The notes under the pieces were generated by a model. The model did not search any database and was not told the DNA's origin. It worked only from the letters and a program-made list of their open reading frames with translations. A stretch of 64,000 bases of DNA. Source: Prunella strophiata. Taxonomy: Eukaryota > Chordata > Aves > Passeriformes > Prunellidae. Location of the stretch: the NCBI GenBank assembly GCA_036583965.1, contig JAZBQD010000014.1, forward strand, positions 67,789,395 through 67,853,394, read 5' to 3'. A program made the position numbers and the translations under genes. Position 1 is the first letter of the stretch. Every line of letters starts with the position of its first letter. Below, in pieces: positions 60,066 through 64,000 of the stretch.

Positions 60066-60741
60066 GCCAAAAGCCCTGAGAGTCCTGGCCAGTGCTGGAA
60101 TGAGCACCAGGACACAGGGAGGAAGGAAGGAGGGTGGATCATGACTTACCCGCATCATCTCATAACCTGCCTCAAGATGTATTCAAATTATAAATAAGTA
60201 GTAAGATTCCTTCTGTCAACACATTTCAATTTAGGACTTCTGGTTTGGCAAACAGTTTCACAAGAAAGCTTCTTACAATACCCAGGATGGTGTGAACACA
60301 GAGGACTCATGGCCACTCTTCTGCATCACAGAGCACCTTTTCCAATTTCACCTGAAAAATACTTCTTGTAATTTGTTTAAACTTTGAGGCTCTCAGGAGG
60401 CTGCCTACCCCTGATTTTCATTTAAAGCAACGATACCTTGTTTTTGCACTGCATTAAACCCCAGCATTAAGGTCTTTTTGCCAATCCGAGACTGAAGCCT
60501 TACACAATGTTTTAACAAAGACAGCTTTATGCAAAGCTTGGAGCTGGGGAAAAGAAACAATGCAAATAAAAGACTGTAATTCCCTTATTAAATAATCTTG
60601 GTTTATTGTCCCTGATTCCTCTGCTGTTGGTCCCTGCCTGTTGGCTCACCTCTGCTTTGTTTTAAGATTGGTGTAAAATTTACCTTGATTTCAATGAAAA
60701 CATAAATTTTTGCATCCTCAATAAAAACTTGGGCAGGGCTG
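60066..60741. other. Unique AT-rich DNA, possible constrained block at 60420-60620
   Basis: The block 60420-60620 (words such as AGCAACGATACC, CAATCCGAGACTG, CAATGCAAATAAAAG) is transposon-free and looks regulatory, but only by eye. The rest is unremarkable. Confidence 0.3.
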
Positions 60742-60957
60742 AACTAACATTAGTTCTTCACCCAGAGGGTGGTTGGGCACTGGAACAATCTCCCCAAGGC
60801 AGTGCTCATGGCTCCAAGGCTGCCAGAGCCCAAGGAGTGTTTGGAAAATGTTCTCAGGCACATGGTGGGGTTCTTGGGGCTGTCCTGGGCAAGGCCAGGA
60901 GTTAGATTTTATGATCCTTGTGGGTCCCTTCCAACTCAGGATATTCTTGATTTTGCC
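60742..60957 (+). mobile_element. CR1 LINE, 3' end fragment (distinct subfamily)
   Basis: CTTCACCCAGAGGGTGGTTG, GCACTGGAACAATCTCCCCA, AGGCTGCCAGAGCCCAAGGA, GTTCTCAGGCACATGGTGGG, GATCCTTGTGGGTCCCTTCC and AACTCAGGATATTCTTGATT are the ordered words of a CR1 subfamily whose tail reads 'gatccttgtgggtcccttccaactcaggatattctatg'. It differs from the other copies in the window. Confidence 0.92.
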
Positions 60958-62627
60958 ATTCTAGTTTAGGAATGAAGATTTTGTTTTGCCCTCTTTGTAT
61001 CCATAAGCCAGACCCATTCTCAGTCACCCACAACAAAGATTCAATCTTTACATTTAGGACAGTGAGGCTGGGGAAGGTTTGCACTCAGGAGAAAGGCCCC
61101 ACCTCCAAACCAGCTCACAAAGAGCCATCCTGAGCCCTGCAAAAACGTGCTGGAAATCTACCCAGACCAGGTGGCCCTTTGTGGTATTTAAGCACATCCT
61201 GCTTCTTGTCCTACCTTGGAGGAGTGAAAATGAAAATATTAATATACTTTCCAAAACCTCAACATAGTTTTGGTGCAAGGGTGGGGAAGGCAGAGCTGTG
61301 GTTTTGTTTGCATTGCACATCCACAGAAAGTTCAGTTGGGTTTGTTTTTTTTTTTCTTTGTTTTTGCACCAGTGCCTGATTACCCACTGTGAAATGTCCT
61401 AGACAAAGCAACATTGTGGCTTGGAGAGTGTCATTTACCCATATTTAAAAAATCATAATTTCTAAGCCATAGTTGCTTGGGGCTTCATTCTTGACCACTT
61501 TACATGGACAGACAACCTCAACAGTGTTGCAGAATCACCTATTGTGGTTTGAGGAGGAAACGCTCCAAAAATTTCAGTTTTACTCCTTGCTTGGAAAAAA
61601 TGACAGTCCTGATATCTCCAACGGGGTCACATAAAATCCTGCATTCATTTTATGGTAATAGCTTTCTTCCCTTGGCAATCTGTGGCAATGCTTAATTAAC
61701 AAATGCTCAGACCTGAGGAAAGATGTGAAAGATTGGAGATATTTGAGGTGTATCACCAAAACTATTTTCAAAGAGGTCACCAGTGGTGATTCACTTCAGA
61801 GAATTACTGCATTTTCCAGCAGCAGGGCCAAGCATAATAAATGCAGAGGAAAAAAATTACAAGAGTCAAAGCAAAGCAAAACGGGAAGTTTGAAGGTTTT
61901 CATTTGGTTTTAATGAAACAAACAACAGCAACAAAAATCGTTTGAGTTAGCTCAAAACATTTTCTTCATCTGAAAATGAAATGTTGAGCACCATTTGGAA
62001 GTAATTTAAAAGTTTTCTTTCTTATCTCTTTCTTTTAATATAAATTAGGTCAATCCTTCAAGGAAAACGCCATGTGGAAATGAAAAATGCAAAAAACTTC
62101 AAATAGTTATTTTTCATAAAGGAAGCATTTTACCCTAAAAATGCCCATGTGCCACAATTTTTAAACACTTCCCTTATTTATTTTGGTGACAAATTTCTTC
62201 AGCAAATTCGAGTAGTGTTTAGTCCCTGGTAAAGATATTCTGTTTATTATAACATATATATTGCCCTCCACACCATAGATTACAAAGTGCTAATTGCTTG
62301 TCACCAAAAGCTGAATTCAGTAAGTGAGCATGAAACAAGACAGTGTTCCCAATCATCACCAGTGCTCTGGCAAAAATACCCAGCAAGTGACAGGCTCTGT
62401 ATCAAACCAGACCAGAACCAGAGGGTGTTTTGTGGCCATTATCCTTGGGAAAGGGCTCACAGACAGCATGATGAAGGAATTCAGGCAGGAGTTCAGGTTC
62501 AGCACTGAGCTTGTGCAGGTCTGCAATAACATCTGCACACTGAAAAGCTGGTCAAGTGACAAGAGAAGGCTGCAGCCCATGCTCCTCATCTTTTCACTGG
62601 TGGTTCTCATAGCAGTAATGGTCAGAC
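60958..62627. other. Unique non-coding DNA
   Basis: No exon or transposon recognised. The overlapping 73- and 102-codon frames at 62287-62632 abut the CR1 but have no motif I recognise. Confidence 0.45.
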
Positions 62628-63050
62628 AATGATGATTATAGGGATGAAACTCCTCTCCTATAAGGAAAGATTTAGACAATTGAGTTTGTTCAGACTGGAG
62701 AAGAGGCTCCAGGGTGACCTTATTGCTGCCTTTTAATACCTGAAGGGGCTACAAGAACTAAAGAGGAGCTGTTTGCAAGGGTATGGAGTGATAGGACAAG
62801 GGGGAATGCCTTCAAATTGAGAGAAGACAGGTTTAGATATTAGGAGGAAAAAAATCTTTACTTTGAGGCATCTCTGGCAAGGGCTGCCCAGAGATGTTGT
62901 AGCAGCCCCATCTCTGGAAGTGTCCAAGGCCAGGTTGGACAGGGCTTGGAACAACTTGGTTTAGTGAAAGTGTCCCTGCCCATGTCAGGGAGACTGGAAC
63001 TAGGCAACCTTTAAGGTCCTTTCCAGCCCAAACCAATCTATGAATGTTTG
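62628..63050 (+). mobile_element. CR1 LINE, 3' end fragment
   Basis: About 420 bp of the CR1 3' region in order: CCTCTCCTATAAGGAAAGAT, GTTCAGACTGGAGAAGAGGC, GGGTGACCTTATTGCTGCCT, GAGTGATAGGACAAGGGGGA, GGGCTGCCCAGAGATGTTGT, AGTGTCCAAGGCCAGGTTGG, GTCCCTGCCCATGTCAGGGA and CCAATCTATGAATG. It is among the best preserved copies here and is 5'-truncated. Confidence 0.95.
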
Positions 63051-64000
63051 GAAATGTAACAAAAAAAAAAATCACTTTTCTGATGGCCATTTGGTCATTT
63101 CACATAACAGAAGCATCTCTCAGCTGAGCAACAGGGTATTTGCCTACCTAAAAAAGTGGTGATGGGAAATATTAGAGTGTTCAGGGGTTTTATCTTTTTC
63201 TTGAAACCTTGGGGTCAAATCATGCCTGTCCCACTTCTGAATATATGTCATTAAATTTTTTTTTTAATACAAAGTGCTGTTGCTCTGAGTGTTCCATACA
63301 AGGTAAGGTTTATTCTTCCTAAAGGCTTTGGAGTACTTTTGGCTGAATGGCCACGTGTGTGTCATGTTGGATGCTGGATATTTTGCCCCCAGGGTAAGGG
63401 GTACAACCCACGTATTTATGCATGTGCTAAAGCACAGTAACCCTGACCACCCTATCAGCCTATCTCACTATCAGCACCTCCATCTGCCCATATATTTTAT
63501 CTCATCATTCTCTATTTATTTATATTGCCATGATATCTGAGATCCTGCCTACACTCAGCTGCCAATGTCTCGAGCTCGTGTGCTGCACGGGAGGGGAAGG
63601 CACGAGGAGGGGTGCAAGGCTCAGCCTGGCCAGACATAGTTGTATAACAAAGGCAGATTTGCCTCTACAAAGTGCAAAATCTGTGTGGGTTTGCCCCACT
63701 TTTTTTTTTTTTTTTGGCTGAGGCGTTGTTTTTCTGCACAGTGATCGTGTGGGGAGGTGCAAAAAGGTATTCAGTTCACTTCCAAACAAGCTCAAATTCA
63801 CCCAAGTGGTGTCAGAGTTGGTTGGGGTTTTTTTTTCTCTCTGATATTTGTTTTTCAAGCATTCGCTCCCCAGCTGTGTTGTTTGCTCATCTCTGAGTGT
63901 TAAATACAGGGAGGCAACATCTAATTGTGGTTTTCCTGAGGGTGCTGAAACACATAAAATGCACACAGGCTTGAGGTCAGTGTCCTGGAAGTGTCAGCTT
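63051..64000. other. Unique non-coding DNA to window end
   Basis: No gene or transposon recognised. T-rich runs occur at 63698-63714 and 63826-63835. Confidence 0.45.

Noticed and set aside
1..64000. Bacterial, phage or CRISPR-type system, or a novel gene cluster
   Set aside because: There are no spaced direct repeats with unique spacers, no closely packed long genes and no ribosome-binding pattern. Every repeat class present is typical of a bird nuclear genome.

Overview
The window reads as vertebrate, non-coding nuclear DNA from a bird, most likely a songbird. The evidence is its repeats. There are about a dozen fragments of the CR1 non-LTR retrotransposon with the avian-type 3' end (a GGTTGGA...CCTTCCA core and a TCTATGA-like terminus). 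There is also one solo endogenous-retrovirus LTR of a type I recall as common in passerine genomes. The order-level call is inference, and no sequence search was run. I found no exon, tRNA, rRNA, bacterial gene, CRISPR array or operon that I can support. The short open frames are what chance gives in AT-rich DNA. The only long ones (at 7.9-9.4, 10.2-10.7 and 51.1-51.7 kb) are translations of stop-free pentanucleotide repeats.

Layout. 0-7 kb: unique AT-rich sequence with small tandem repeats and CR1 relics, including a recognisable reverse-transcriptase piece at 5977. 7.3-10.7 kb: a pure (TCTTC)n array of about 1.44 kb sits between two near-identical copies of a ~0.5 kb flank, followed by a degenerate GGAGA-type array. 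The pattern of differences between the two flanks suggests an assembly duplication. 10.7-35 kb: mostly unique sequence with a solo LTR (12683-13287, exact 5-bp target duplication AGCTC), three CR1 tails, a hairpin element (17982-18041), ancient SINE-like and palindromic relics, and a GGAAAA hexamer array. 35-45 kb: several CpG-retaining or homeobox-site-rich blocks that look like conserved non-coding elements, to be tested by alignment. 46.5-48.3 kb: a nested CR1 cluster. 51.1-51.7 kb: a purine tract that switches strand into a CTCCT array. 53-64 kb: (TAA)n and GATA repeats, MIR-like relics, a CpG-rich block at 57.5-57.96 kb, and three CR1 fragments.

Overall this is a gene desert or the inside of a large intron. 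I see no coherent multi-gene system. The most useful observations are structural: the duplicated flanks around the pentamer array, the three related polypurine/polypyrimidine arrays, the LTR with its exact target duplication, the layered CR1 insertions, and the candidate regulatory blocks.
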